The translations under genes and the position numbers were made by a program. The notes under the pieces were generated by a model. That model was not told where the DNA came from, ran no database searches, and saw nothing but the letters and a program-made list of their open reading frames with translations. This document shows positions 8,043 through 16,629 of a stretch of 64,000 nt of DNA, one piece after another. This DNA is from Eubacteriales bacterium (GTDB lineage Bacteria; Bacillota; Clostridia; Lachnospirales; Lachnospiraceae), in the NCBI GenBank assembly GCA_030524715.1, contig JAUNGB010000001.1:1-64000 (forward strand), given 5' to 3'. Every line of letters begins with the position of its first letter. The first letter of the stretch is position 1.

Positions 8043-9842
8043 CTATGCCGCCTTTGCCTTACCAAAAACAGGCAGCACTAAATTTTTATAGATTTCCTCC
8101 CTCTCCTCCTCTTCCGGCGCCGCCTTTGCAACAATCGTCCGTTTGGCCGCCTTTAACACATCCTTCTGAACCGTGTACGCCCAAACCCAGTCCTCAAATT
8201 CCCGGTATCCGCATACCCCGCCTGACACCATTTCTGTTTTGCAGTACTTCTGGATTTCACATACAGTGTCTGCCATTTTCTTTAGCATAGCCTCATCTTT
8301 AAACTCCACCCTTGTCTTAGCCCGTGCTACCATACCTTCTGCATCAAGCGGGTCCAAATAGTGGACCATCCGCATACGTGACAGAACCGACTCGTTAAAG
8401 CCCCGGCAGCCCTTATATCCCATATTGGTCGTAATCAGGATTACCGTTTCCGGGTGCCGTTTCACTATTTCCCCGCTGGTAAGCGTTATAACCGCCCCTT
8501 CATCCAACAGCCCGTTAAGTTTCACCATGGTTCCAGGCTTGGTGATAACAGATGGCTCCTGGATCTCCACTAGGGACGGTCTGCGGCAGCCAGTCACAAT
8601 ACAGGACTCCACCAGGACAAACTTCTTATCGTCCTTCCCCTGTTCAAAACCGTTCTGGTAAAACATGGTTAAGATTTTTCTGAATGCCTCTTCCTCGTTA
8701 ATCTCATTGTCGTATGATCCACATACCTGCGCCAAAGCGGACGCCGGGTCCATGATGATGTCCCGGTAGGTCGGCATGGGCATCTGGACCTTCGCTTCCT
8801 TTTCCCCGGTATTGGGTACCATGGAAGAGACTAAATCTACCTCGTCGGTTCCCTCACTGCAGGTAAACGCGTAATAGGGCAGACCTAACAGCTGTGCTAT
8901 GATCTTCGCATTCGTCGTTTTACCGGTGCCGGCCTCCCCTGCGCTTAGAAAAACCCGCATGGGGCTGTGAATCACCGCCTCCAGGATCTCCTGTGCTTCC
9001 GCGGATACATGATAGTTTTCCGGGAGCTTCGGAACCAGCAGTTTTTCCGGTTCTGTCAGTTCAAATTTCCGGTTATACTGTTCCTTCAGTTCAGCGATTG
9101 TCTTTCCCAGCCCCTGTTTCTTACATTCCAGCACTTGGAATTTCCCGTACACCGTCCTGGTAGGATTATAAGTTCCAGTGTCCAGCTGGCTCGTAAGGAT
9201 CAACGGCACATTCCCGGACGCGATGGAATTTCCATCTAACGGGATACCGGCCGCGCCGAGGGCGGCACAGTTGCTGATCCTGCGGTACAAGTTGTCACAG
9301 CACAGATATGCCAGGTCCGTTGCTCTCTCCGGGTCTGGGAATCCATCTTTGATTTCCTCATTCAGTTTCTGAAATGTATCGGACAGTTCCTGGTCGTAAA
9401 GCGGACCGCCTGTCATACTCGCCAGGATAAACATCATGATAATTTCCCGGCCGCTGCTCCCCCATTCACCAATCTGTGGATACGGCGTCAGAGCATTCCC
9501 ATTCTTCACAATCCCGCTCCATTTTCCTGTCTGCGGTTCATATACACCAATTTTAACTTCGCTCCCGGCCGATTGCGCATACTCCATACAATACCGTTGA
9601 ATTATTCCGGACTCTTCCTGGACACCAAATGCCCCCTTTTCTCCTTCCTTAATTACGGCGGCTGCAAGCAGCGCATTCAAAGTCGGAGCGTGCAGGGTTG
9701 CACGCTTCGCTCTTGTCATATGGTTGTGGATAGAGAGAAATACCGGCTCCGTTGTATCTTTTTTTCCACGGCTCGCCGCCACGCCCGCAAATGGTTCCGG
9801 CAGTGTCCGGTTAAAGGTCCAGCTCTCAAAAATCTTTATCAT
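8043..9842 (-). CDS. MoxR-type AAA+ ATPase
   Basis: A 599-residue protein with an AAA+ core in its second half. Walker A is GEAGTGKTT (about residue 300), followed by DEVDLVSSMVP and an arginine-rich sensor region (VLSRMRMVHYLDP). The core includes the insert region typical of dynein-like/MoxR ATPases that work with VWA partners. The first 280 residues are unassigned. The start at 9842 follows AAGGAGG; the ORF reaches 9893 but that would overlap the helicase gene. It lies immediately upstream of the VWA gene, the standard arrangement for a MoxR/VWA pair. Confidence 0.8.
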   Translation of the reverse strand: MIKIFESWTFNRTLPEPFAGVAASRGKKDTTEPVFLSIHNHMTRAKRATLHAPTLNALLAAAVIKEGEKGAFGVQEESGIIQRYCMEYAQSAGSEVKIGVYEPQTGKWSGIVKNGNALTPYPQIGEWGSSGREIIMMFILASMTGGPLYDQELSDTFQKLNEEIKDGFPDPERATDLAYLCCDNLYRRISNCAALGAAGIPLDGNSIASGNVPLILTSQLDTGTYNPTRTVYGKFQVLECKKQGLGKTIAELKEQYNRKFELTEPEKLLVPKLPENYHVSAEAQEILEAVIHSPMRVFLSAGEAGTGKTTNAKIIAQLLGLPYYAFTCSEGTDEVDLVSSMVPNTGEKEAKVQMPMPTYRDIIMDPASALAQVCGSYDNEINEEEAFRKILTMFYQNGFEQGKDDKKFVLVESCIVTGCRRPSLVEIQEPSVITKPGTMVKLNGLLDEGAVITLTSGEIVKRHPETVILITTNMGYKGCRGFNESVLSRMRMVHYLDPLDAEGMVARAKTRVEFKDEAMLKKMADTVCEIQKYCKTEMVSGGVCGYREFEDWVWAYTVQKDVLKAAKRTIVAKAAPEEEEREEIYKNLVLPVFGKAKAA

Positions 9843-9858
9843 TCTTTTTTTATCCTCC

Positions 9859-12084
9859 TTATGCTGCTTCTTTTTGTGTGGGAAATAACCCACACCGTCC
9901 TGCTTCTGCGCGCAGCCGCATTGCTAACAGGGTATTTCTCTTACTGGTATCATTGTTGGATATTGCCATATAAAGTGCCTTCTTCGATCCGACCAGATGG
10001 ACACGCAGCCGTGCTCTTGTGATCCCTGTATAATAGACGTTTCTTTTTAACATAGGCCAAAAACAGGTTAAAACCGGGATGATCACAACCGGAAATTCCC
10101 CGCCCTGGCTTTTATGAATACTTGTCGCATAAGCCATGTCGAGTATGGACAGCTCCTCCTCCTGATACGTTTTTACCGCATCTCCGAAGTCCACCGTCAT
10201 CTCCATTGCCCCATCTTTCATTCTCTCAATCTTTGCGACCCTGCCAATATCCCCATTGGTAATCTCTTCTGTGTTGTGTGTCTGCATCACCCGGTCTCCG
10301 CTGCGGAACAGCCCCTGTCCGGTTTTCCATTCTGCCTTCTCTACCGAAAATGGATTTGCAATCTCCTGCAGCCGGCGGTTTAGTGCATTGACCCCAGCCT
10401 CCGTCTTGACCCGGAGAGGGGATAATACCTGAACCATGTCCACATTACCACCGTTTTTTATCAATTCTGCCTGATAGATCTCTGCAATTTTCTCAGCAGC
10501 CCTGTCTGCATCTTCCGCAGGAGTGAAGGTAAAATCTTCACCATAAAGAAGCTTTTTCTGATTTTTATTGATCAGGTCTGCATTCCATATGATATTAGAC
10601 CCCTTTGCCTGGCGGAAAAATTCGTCCAGGACCGTAACCGGGATTACACCGGAATCAATCAGTTCCTTAAAAACATTCCCCGGACCCACGGACGGAAGCT
10701 GGTCCACATCCCCGACCAGTATCAGCCTGCCCCCCGTTTTGATCTTGGAAAACAGGAGACTGGCAAGCTTCATGTCTGCCATGGTAAACTCGTCTGCAAT
10801 TACCAGGTCTTCCTCCAGTATGTCAAGGTCTGCCTCCATCTCATCATCCGTTATGTATAATGCCTTGTGGATTGTAAACGCCGGATATCCAGTACTCTCG
10901 GAAAGCATTTTTCTGGCCCTTCCTGTCGGCGCACAGAGAAGCACCGACTTGCCTTTCTCCAGGCGTTCAAAAATCTGAAGGATAATCTTTAAGATTGTGG
11001 TTTTCCCCTTCCCAGGACCGCCGGTGATGATGGAAACCTGTGACCGGAACGCCATCCGGATTGCTTCCTCCTGCTGCTTGGCAAGCGTCATCTGGCTCTT
11101 TGCCATAACTGCCTCTAATTCCCGGTCGATCTCGTAGGTCTTTCCCGGTGAAGAGAGCAGCCGGACAAGATGGATCGCCGCCGCTTTTTCAGCCTCCCGG
11201 TAAGCCTTCAGATAGATGGCCGTACCGTCCGCTTCCAAAATTTTATCTTTGATTACCAGCTCATTTCCGGCCATGATAATCTGGCTGCGCTTCACCGTGT
11301 CGGCGGAAAAACCTGCATTCAGGATTTCACATGCCCTGTCAACGATATATCCGCTTTCTAAATACAGGTGTCCTTCCTCACTGCCCTTCTGCAGGACATA
11401 GAGCATTGACGCTTTGATCCGTTCACAGGCATCCGGGGCAAGGTGTTTGCTGGCTCTTGCAATCGGGTCTACCGTAATAAAACCAAAGCCCTTGATCTCG
11501 CAAAGCCGGTACGGGTTCTCCTGCAATATCGTCACTGCCTCCAGCCCAAAATGCTGCCTGACCTTCTCCGCCTTTTTGGGTGTCACATGGTATGGCGCGA
11601 GACAGGCCATTAACTCCCTAAGCCCGGAGCTGTCCTGATAAGATTCCATAATCGTTTGAAGCCGCTGTTCCGTGATTCCCTTAACTTTAAGGAGTTTTTC
11701 CGGTTCCTGCTCCATCACACGGAAGGTATCGGTTCCAAACCGCCTGACGATCTCCCTTGCCATGACCGGGCCGATCCCCTTAATCAGGTCTGAAGACAGG
11801 TAGCCGATGATACCATCCGGACTTTTCGGGACCAGAATCCGGAACCAGTCCGCGCCCAGTTGAAGGCCGTATTTTTCTGACCGTTTCCATTTCCCTTCTA
11901 TCTCAATCTCTACATCTTCCAGACATGGAAGCCCGTTTCCTACCACATGGAAGGTAACCTCCGTCTCCGAACCGGATTGGATAGCTTCCAACGGCACCTG
12001 GTCCAAATCGCCTGTGCTGTACTCCGCCACGGTATAGCCGTTTCCTGGATTTAAGTACAGCCGGTCCACAAATTTGCATACCAT
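9859..12084 (-). CDS. RecD2-like DNA helicase
   Basis: A 741-residue superfamily 1B helicase of the RecD2/TraA type. Tandem helix-hairpin-helix segments (LIKGIGPVMAREIV, LLKVKGITEQRL) precede the motor. Walker A is GGPGKGKTT near residue 355 (a Lys replaces the usual Thr/Ser), Walker B-like DEFTMAD follows, and the C-terminal motif YATSIHKSQGGEFP marks the family. RecD2 proteins unwind DNA 5'-3' without RecBC and act in repair and element replication. GGAGGGATG lies upstream of the ATG at 12084. It is placed between a membrane protein gene and the MoxR gene in the long operon. Confidence 0.88.
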   Translation of the reverse strand: MVCKFVDRLYLNPGNGYTVAEYSTGDLDQVPLEAIQSGSETEVTFHVVGNGLPCLEDVEIEIEGKWKRSEKYGLQLGADWFRILVPKSPDGIIGYLSSDLIKGIGPVMAREIVRRFGTDTFRVMEQEPEKLLKVKGITEQRLQTIMESYQDSSGLRELMACLAPYHVTPKKAEKVRQHFGLEAVTILQENPYRLCEIKGFGFITVDPIARASKHLAPDACERIKASMLYVLQKGSEEGHLYLESGYIVDRACEILNAGFSADTVKRSQIIMAGNELVIKDKILEADGTAIYLKAYREAEKAAAIHLVRLLSSPGKTYEIDRELEAVMAKSQMTLAKQQEEAIRMAFRSQVSIITGGPGKGKTTILKIILQIFERLEKGKSVLLCAPTGRARKMLSESTGYPAFTIHKALYITDDEMEADLDILEEDLVIADEFTMADMKLASLLFSKIKTGGRLILVGDVDQLPSVGPGNVFKELIDSGVIPVTVLDEFFRQAKGSNIIWNADLINKNQKKLLYGEDFTFTPAEDADRAAEKIAEIYQAELIKNGGNVDMVQVLSPLRVKTEAGVNALNRRLQEIANPFSVEKAEWKTGQGLFRSGDRVMQTHNTEEITNGDIGRVAKIERMKDGAMEMTVDFGDAVKTYQEEELSILDMAYATSIHKSQGGEFPVVIIPVLTCFWPMLKRNVYYTGITRARLRVHLVGSKKALYMAISNNDTSKRNTLLAMRLRAEAGRCGLFPTQKEAA

Positions 12085-12103
12085 CGTGTTTCATCCCTCC
12101 TGT

Positions 12104-12637
12104 CTATATGGACACATAGATGTATCTTCCTTCATTGGCTGCGCGAAACCCATCCTGTCTTAAATAGGCTGTAATCTCGCTGGCTTCCGATCCCGGATAG
12201 CCGGGCAGGTTGCCAAACCGCCTGTAGCCTTTTTTTGTGCGGATATTGCAGATCCCGTCTGTCCGAATCCAAAATTCCAGGTTTCCGCTGGCAAGTATGT
12301 TATCCGCAATCGACCTTATGCGTTCCCTGCCCCCGGCTGTATACCATTCATAAGCCAGGCTGCCTGTTTCCTCCTTCATCTGCTCTCCGGCCGTCTCTGT
12401 CTGTTCCCCGGTTTCTCCTGTTTGGGCACTGTCCTGCTCCTCTTCCCTCACCGGTTTTATGATCTGGATCTTCCATTTTTTCACTGCAAACAGATAATAG
12501 ACCACAAACGGGATTGAAAAGGAAGCTACATTTACGAAAATCCCCAAAAGCAGGGGCGCCACCAGCTGCAGCATTACGGTTCCGGCTGTACACGCTAAAA
12601 AAATCATCAAAACTTTCTGTACTTTTTTCCCATCCAT
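12104..12637 (-). CDS. Small membrane protein with cytoplasmic tail
   Basis: Function not recognised. The 177-residue protein has two adjacent hydrophobic segments (about residues 8-28 and 32-50), then a charged Glu/Gln/Thr-rich linker and a conserved-looking C-terminal domain (about 95-177) of mixed alpha/beta composition. It is likely an inner-membrane hairpin with both ends in the cytoplasm. AAGGAGG precedes the ATG at 12637. The ribosome binding site starts right after a terminator-like hairpin (12652-12694), so its expression may depend on readthrough. Confidence 0.65.
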   Translation of the reverse strand: MDGKKVQKVLMIFLACTAGTVMLQLVAPLLLGIFVNVASFSIPFVVYYLFAVKKWKIQIIKPVREEEQDSAQTGETGEQTETAGEQMKEETGSLAYEWYTAGGRERIRSIADNILASGNLEFWIRTDGICNIRTKKGYRRFGNLPGYPGSEASEITAYLRQDGFRAANEGRYIYVSI

Positions 12638-12651
12638 CGAATTTTCCTCCT

Positions 12652-12694
12652 TAAAAACAGACTGCCAGAATGCGTTATCACACTCTGGCAGCCC
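12652..12694 (-). terminator. Intrinsic terminator/attenuator after ssb
   Basis: On the minus strand CTGCCAGA-G-TG pairs with its complement across a short loop (12662-12692), followed by TCTGTTTTT. It lies 22 bases after the natural end of ssb and directly before the ribosome binding site of the membrane-protein gene, so it would reduce transcription of everything from 12637 downwards unless read through. Confidence 0.7.
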
Positions 12695-12715
12695 TTATTC
12701 ATGTTATGTTCTTAA

Positions 12716-12900
12716 TTAGTTGAACGGCAGATTCTCTTCTATACCGCTATCCACATTCATAAACCCGTCACTGGCTGCTGCCCTGGCCATTCTCTGGGTG
12801 GCAGCCCTTCCTGCCGCACTCCGGGCAGGAGCCGGACGCTGTGCCGTGTTCCTGCCTACTGCTGGCCGGGATGTTCCCTGCCCTGCGGCTGGCGCCGCTG
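12716..12900 (-). other. Out-of-frame SSB C-terminal tail
   Basis: In the frame next to ssb, the minus strand reads through an Ala/Pro/Arg/Gln-rich linker into GFMNVDSGIEENLPFN and a stop at 12716-12718. This is the classic acidic SSB tip (consensus near DDDIPF/EELPF) that recruits partner proteins. The annotated ssb frame instead stops at 12856. A one-base deletion (net -1) somewhere between about 12870 and 12985 has separated the two. A sequencing error, true mutation and programmed frameshift are all possible. Confidence 0.75.
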
Positions 12901-13314
12901 ACCGGGACGAGGCTGGTGTCCGGGAGCCGCTGTTCTGGACGCAGGGGCTGCATTGCTGGGTACATCTGTATTCTTTGCCTGGCCGTTATCCGCTTCCCTC
13001 TTTCCATCTGCAAATTCCACTTCATCCGCTTTCAGGGATACGCTGTATATCTTCTCCCCTTTTTTGTTTGTGTAGTTATCATTCTGCAGCCTTCCACATA
13101 CGGCCACACGCATCCCACTGAACCAATACTGCTCCACAAACTCCGCCTTACGTTCAAATGCCACACAGTTGAAAAAATCCGCCTCCGCTTCCCCATCTCT
13201 CTTCGGTATCCGGTCCACCGCCACGGTAAATCTGGCAATCGACATCTGGGCCTTGTCTGAAAAGCTCACCTCCGGGTCTCTCGTCAGCCTTCCTACTAAT
13301 ATACATCGGTTCAT
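12856..13314 (-). CDS. ssb: Single-stranded DNA-binding protein, tail frameshifted
   Basis: A 152-residue SSB with a complete OB fold (residues 1-105: MNRCILVGRLTRDPE, FFNCVAFERKAEFVEQY, RVAVCGRLQNDNY). It coats single-stranded DNA for the element's replication and annealing reactions. In this frame it ends in a Pro/Gln/Arg-rich stretch and lacks the acidic tip, which is encoded in the neighbouring frame down to 12716. AAGGAGGATAACAA precedes the ATG at 13314, and ATGA overlaps the stop of a 60-codon ORF, suggesting translational coupling. The Erf and YqaJ genes further upstream form its likely working set. Confidence 0.85.
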   Translation of the reverse strand: MNRCILVGRLTRDPEVSFSDKAQMSIARFTVAVDRIPKRDGEAEADFFNCVAFERKAEFVEQYWFSGMRVAVCGRLQNDNYTNKKGEKIYSVSLKADEVEFADGKREADNGQAKNTDVPSNAAPASRTAAPGHQPRPGQRRQPQGREHPGQQ

Positions 13315-13493
13315 TTGTTATCCTCCTTGTGTTTTTTATACAAACCCCGTAACGGGTTTTGCACTGTCTCATAGAAAAGCACAAAATAAGACACGAAAAG
13401 AACCTCTCTCTTCCTGCCTTCTTGTGCGGACCATCCGCTTCTTCTGCACTTTTCAATCTTTTTCTTCTGGTTTATCAACCAGAGCCAGAACAT
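13311..13493 (-). CDS. Small basic ORF coupled to ssb
   Basis: A 60-codon ORF that fits exactly between the 149-residue gene (12-bp gap) and ssb (ATGA overlap). Its product is basic with an aromatic-rich N-terminus and a Lys-rich tail. The ribosome binding site is weak (AAGGAA). Its fit suggests a real gene or at least a translated spacer; the composition alone does not prove coding. No similarity recognised. Confidence 0.4.
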   Translation of the reverse strand: MFWLWLINQKKKIEKCRRSGWSAQEGRKREVLFVSYFVLFYETVQNPLRGLYKKHKEDNK

Positions 13494-13505
13494 ATTTCCT
13501 TATTT

Positions 13506-13955
13506 TTATGCCGCCAGTTCTTTCCCCCAGATTTCAACCGCTTCCTTCGGGAAAAACTGGGAAAATACCTTTGCATACCGCTTGGCCGCATCATCATTCA
13601 GCGGGGCCTCCAAAGACGCCTCGGACCAAAGGATCACTTCCTCCTCCAGAACGTGATAGGGACCGGTGATAAAATTTCCGTAATTCCATATGGGTACGGA
13701 AGGCTTTAAAATCTCCTCCAGTTCTTTTTGGGTCTTAGCCTCCTGTATCATCCAGCTTTTTTTAATCATGATCCCTGCTAAAAGAACGAATACAATATAC
13801 CCGTCCCCATATCCGATTACACGCTTTTTGATACAGTTTAAAGCGCCAATCGCGGCCAGCTTCAGTTCCTCTTTTTTTGTCTCATCGTCACGCAGCTCCT
13901 TCTCCGTATGACGGCAGATTGCTTCGATAATAAGGTATTCTGTCCATCCCATCAT
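13506..13955 (-). CDS. Hypothetical protein, 149 aa
   Basis: Function not recognised. A helical cytoplasmic protein, with one modestly hydrophobic segment (YIVFVLLAGIMI, about residues 53-64) too short to be a confident membrane span. The start at 13955 is supported by AAGGAGG ten bases upstream, but it overlaps the 3' end of the primase-like gene by 68 bases, an unusually long overlap. Either the overlap is real or the primase reading frame ends later than it should. Confidence 0.6.
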   Translation of the reverse strand: MMGWTEYLIIEAICRHTEKELRDDETKKEELKLAAIGALNCIKKRVIGYGDGYIVFVLLAGIMIKKSWMIQEAKTQKELEEILKPSVPIWNYGNFITGPYHVLEEEVILWSEASLEAPLNDDAAKRYAKVFSQFFPKEAVEIWGKELAA

Positions 13956-15180
13956 GCTCGGTCTGCCTCCTTCTTTCCTTCAGACAGGACCACCAGTAAT
14001 CGTCTATTCCTTTGTCATTTCCAGCCCAGGTCCCGTCCTCATTCTGGTCCCAGGTCCTCCGGCTGCAATTTAATTCCAGCCGTCCGCAGATTTCGTAGAG
14101 TTTGCAGCAACCTGCCCGGATCTGATCCCTTTTGCGCTGTTTTGCTTCACAGGTTCTAATGCCATAAGAAATCTTTCTCTCCCGGCACACTCCACAGACG
14201 GAAGGCTTATAATCACCGTAGCAGCGGGTATCCATAAATTTATCCATATCATGGCATTCCAGGACATTCTCCAGGCCGTTGGATTTTAACCTGATCAGGG
14301 CCTCCTCCAGCCCTTTGTACTGGTTTACCCCCGGCGTCCCTAAAAAGCTATAACCAGACAGGGAATAGGCAACGGCAGGCTTTAATATCCCTTCCGTGAC
14401 CCGCACTGTCTTATCATACGGATTTCCCACAAAAGTAACTGGACTCTTGCTGCCGGCGCCGCGGTACCGGTTCGTGCTGCTGAACCATAGATATTTTCTG
14501 TCCTCATATGGTTCACCCAGCCGGATCTGGAACCCTTCAATTTCACCGGTAATGCTGTAGGCCGGGCATAGGATTCCCTGGTTCTTTCGATAAAAAGCCA
14601 TATCCCAGTTCCGGTTTCCATTCATATAAAATCCAGGAACCCCTGCCAGGGAATACCCTTCCTTTATCAGTCTTCTTGTGAGCTGCTCTGTGCCATGCAC
14701 CGGTGTGCTGCGAAACCACAGCGCCTCAATCTGCCGGGCGGTTAAGCCGCGCTCCATCAGCTTTTTCTTGTGTGCATCGGACAAGGTAAGCATTTCTAAG
14801 AGCCTGTGATAGACCGTGTTCCGCACCTCAAGGCTGGCTGTCTCCTCTTCCTGCGCCTGCAATGCTGTTTTCGCATGGCTTTTTGCATAGTTCCGGTCTC
14901 CGGCTCCCCCCTGCTCCAGTGCCGACTTAATCTCACGGTAAGCGGTTTTATATCGGTCCGCCCCATAGATACCTTTTAAGTCCGCATAAAGCGTCAGCAT
15001 GTTTCCATGGGCGCCGCATTTAAAGCATTGGTAGGTGTTCGCCGGTTTCCCGTCCTTTATGATCCGGAAATTCATTTTTCCTTCCGTATTCCCACAGAAC
15101 GGGCAGACGACATTAAAGGAATTTCCCTCGTTCAGCCTCCGGACCCCTAATAAATCTGCTACGTCAGATATGTTAAACAT
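13888..15180 (-). CDS. CHC2-type primase-like protein
   Basis: A 430-residue protein with an N-terminal zinc-finger typical of DnaG-type primases (CPFCGN...CFKCGAHGN, about residues 26-60). It has a Toprim-like central part with the acidic motifs VTEGILKP (about 250) and CHDMDKF (about 305), plus the FLGTPGVNQY signature of DUF3854/Toprim-like domains. A second cysteine-rich stretch (CYGDYKPSVCGVCRERK) follows. It is likely to prime element DNA synthesis. The full RNA-polymerase core of DnaG is not evident. The ATG at 15180 has only a distant GGAGTG site (about 15 bases), so its translation start is less certain than its neighbours'. Confidence 0.75.
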   Translation of the reverse strand: MFNISDVADLLGVRRLNEGNSFNVVCPFCGNTEGKMNFRIIKDGKPANTYQCFKCGAHGNMLTLYADLKGIYGADRYKTAYREIKSALEQGGAGDRNYAKSHAKTALQAQEEETASLEVRNTVYHRLLEMLTLSDAHKKKLMERGLTARQIEALWFRSTPVHGTEQLTRRLIKEGYSLAGVPGFYMNGNRNWDMAFYRKNQGILCPAYSITGEIEGFQIRLGEPYEDRKYLWFSSTNRYRGAGSKSPVTFVGNPYDKTVRVTEGILKPAVAYSLSGYSFLGTPGVNQYKGLEEALIRLKSNGLENVLECHDMDKFMDTRCYGDYKPSVCGVCRERKISYGIRTCEAKQRKRDQIRAGCCKLYEICGRLELNCSRRTWDQNEDGTWAGNDKGIDDYWWSCLKERRRQTEHDGMDRIPYYRSNLPSYGEGAA

Positions 15181-15207
15181 CTTCTAAGGATATCACTCCT
15201 GTCTCTT

Positions 15208-16245
15208 TTATGCTGCCTTCAGTTCAGACAAAAGCACTCTGGCCGCCTGCCGGATCTGTTCTTTCCTGCCCCGGTATTCAAATGCGATCCATTCCAGCGC
15301 TTTTATCCCTTCCTGCCCCTGGTCCATCAGATCACCCAGACGCTGGTTATTATAGATACCAAAGGTGCAAATGACATTTTCCGCTTCCTCCACCGACATA
15401 TTGGCATCCGGCTGCGGATTCATCCCATTCGGCAGGCTTACCATCTTCCCGCTTTCCGGCATGATATGGCGGCTGGGGGCCGGGCGGGCCGAAGCATTCT
15501 TATTCTCCGCCTTTACCGGCGTCTGCCCGGTGCTGTCCGGTTCTTTCTTCCCGGTATCTGCCTCGCCTGCTCCATCCGTTTCAGAAGCCTCCTCCATCTC
15601 ATATGCTCCATCCTGCGCAGTTTCTTCCTGCTCCCCGTCTTCATCCAGGTATTCTGTACTGCCTTCCTCCGGCTCTACGTCCGCTTTAGCGACAGCGCCG
15701 GCCGTCTCTGCTGCTGACCTGCTGTCAAACCCATACATTCCTGGCTGCCCCTCATCATATTCAGCGTCGGCTCCATCGTATGTATCCGGCGGGAAGCTCC
15801 TCATATCCGGGTCCTCTCCACCCTGGTCGATACAGAATTTATCAAGCAGGTAATACTTGATCGCATAGGTCCATGCGCTTCCTTTTGCCTTCTCCGGCAT
15901 TTCATGGGTGCCTATGGCATGGATTGTGACGGTGCTGGACTCTTCCGGGTTTTCCGCATTGATCCATTGTAACTCTAAATCAGCCTCATACAGCCACATC
16001 TGACAGTAATTTAAAAATTCCAGATAATTCGGTGTGCCGTCTTCCCGCTTCTTTGTTGCTTTTTCTGAAACAATGTCCAGATTGACCTTCCAGCGGTTCA
16101 TGGCAGGCGTCAGGTAACGGTAGATATCATCAATCTTTGTAAAATCATAGCTGACATCTTCGCTATACGCACGTTTTACCAGCGCGGGGATCTCCGAACG
16201 GATCTTCACCATCTTTTCCTGCAATGTTAATAGGTTATTGCTCAT
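15208..16245 (-). CDS. Erf-family single-strand annealing protein
   Basis: A 345-residue recombinase of the ERF family. The core (residues 1-165) contains the diagnostic KGSAWTYAIKYYLLDKFCI, matching the G-S-x-x-T-Y-x-x-R/K-Y pattern of Erf proteins. The middle is a long acidic, low-complexity linker, and the C-terminal 70 residues form a second small domain (ENVICTFGIYNNQRLGDLMD). It anneals complementary single strands. The Met at 16245 is preferred over the one at 16251 because of spacing to AGAGAGGAA. It overlaps the previous gene's stop by 11 bases. With the YqaJ exonuclease and SSB it makes a Red-like recombination set. Confidence 0.85.
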   Translation of the reverse strand: MSNNLLTLQEKMVKIRSEIPALVKRAYSEDVSYDFTKIDDIYRYLTPAMNRWKVNLDIVSEKATKKREDGTPNYLEFLNYCQMWLYEADLELQWINAENPEESSTVTIHAIGTHEMPEKAKGSAWTYAIKYYLLDKFCIDQGGEDPDMRSFPPDTYDGADAEYDEGQPGMYGFDSRSAAETAGAVAKADVEPEEGSTEYLDEDGEQEETAQDGAYEMEEASETDGAGEADTGKKEPDSTGQTPVKAENKNASARPAPSRHIMPESGKMVSLPNGMNPQPDANMSVEEAENVICTFGIYNNQRLGDLMDQGQEGIKALEWIAFEYRGRKEQIRQAARVLLSELKAA

Positions 16246-16621
16246 ATTCATTTCCTCTCTCTACATGTGATTTGTATTCCACCATAACTGCTTCCATCTG
16301 GCTCCTTAGCTCCATTGCCAGATTTCTTACCTTCTCTACATCCATATCCACAAACAATGCTTGATGGAGCCTTTCATTCACTCTGGCGCGCTTCACTACA
16401 TTTTGCAGCTCGGCAACCATGCGGGGTTTCTCACTTGCAAGCACATATCCTCCCTGGCCGGTGTATACCACATCGCGCAGGTACTCCTTTGCGGTATCCT
16501 CAATCTCCCGGTACCAGCTGTTTTGTCTTCCACGGCGGGCAGCGCCTGCTTTTTCACGCTTTAGCTTCCTCAGCCACACCTTCAGCTCCAGTTCCACAAA
16601 CCGTCTCTCGTGATCTGTCAT
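16235..16621 (-). CDS. Hypothetical basic protein, 128 aa
   Basis: Function not recognised. A highly charged, Arg/Lys-rich, mostly helical protein (KVWLRKLKREKAGAARRGR near residue 15), possibly nucleic-acid binding. It overlaps the erf start and follows the 190-residue gene with an 8-bp gap, so it is embedded in the recombination operon. AGGAGG-like bases precede the ATG at 16621. Confidence 0.6.
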   Translation of the reverse strand: MTDHERRFVELELKVWLRKLKREKAGAARRGRQNSWYREIEDTAKEYLRDVVYTGQGGYVLASEKPRMVAELQNVVKRARVNERLHQALFVDMDVEKVRNLAMELRSQMEAVMVEYKSHVERGNEYEQ

Positions 16622-16629
16622 GATACCTC

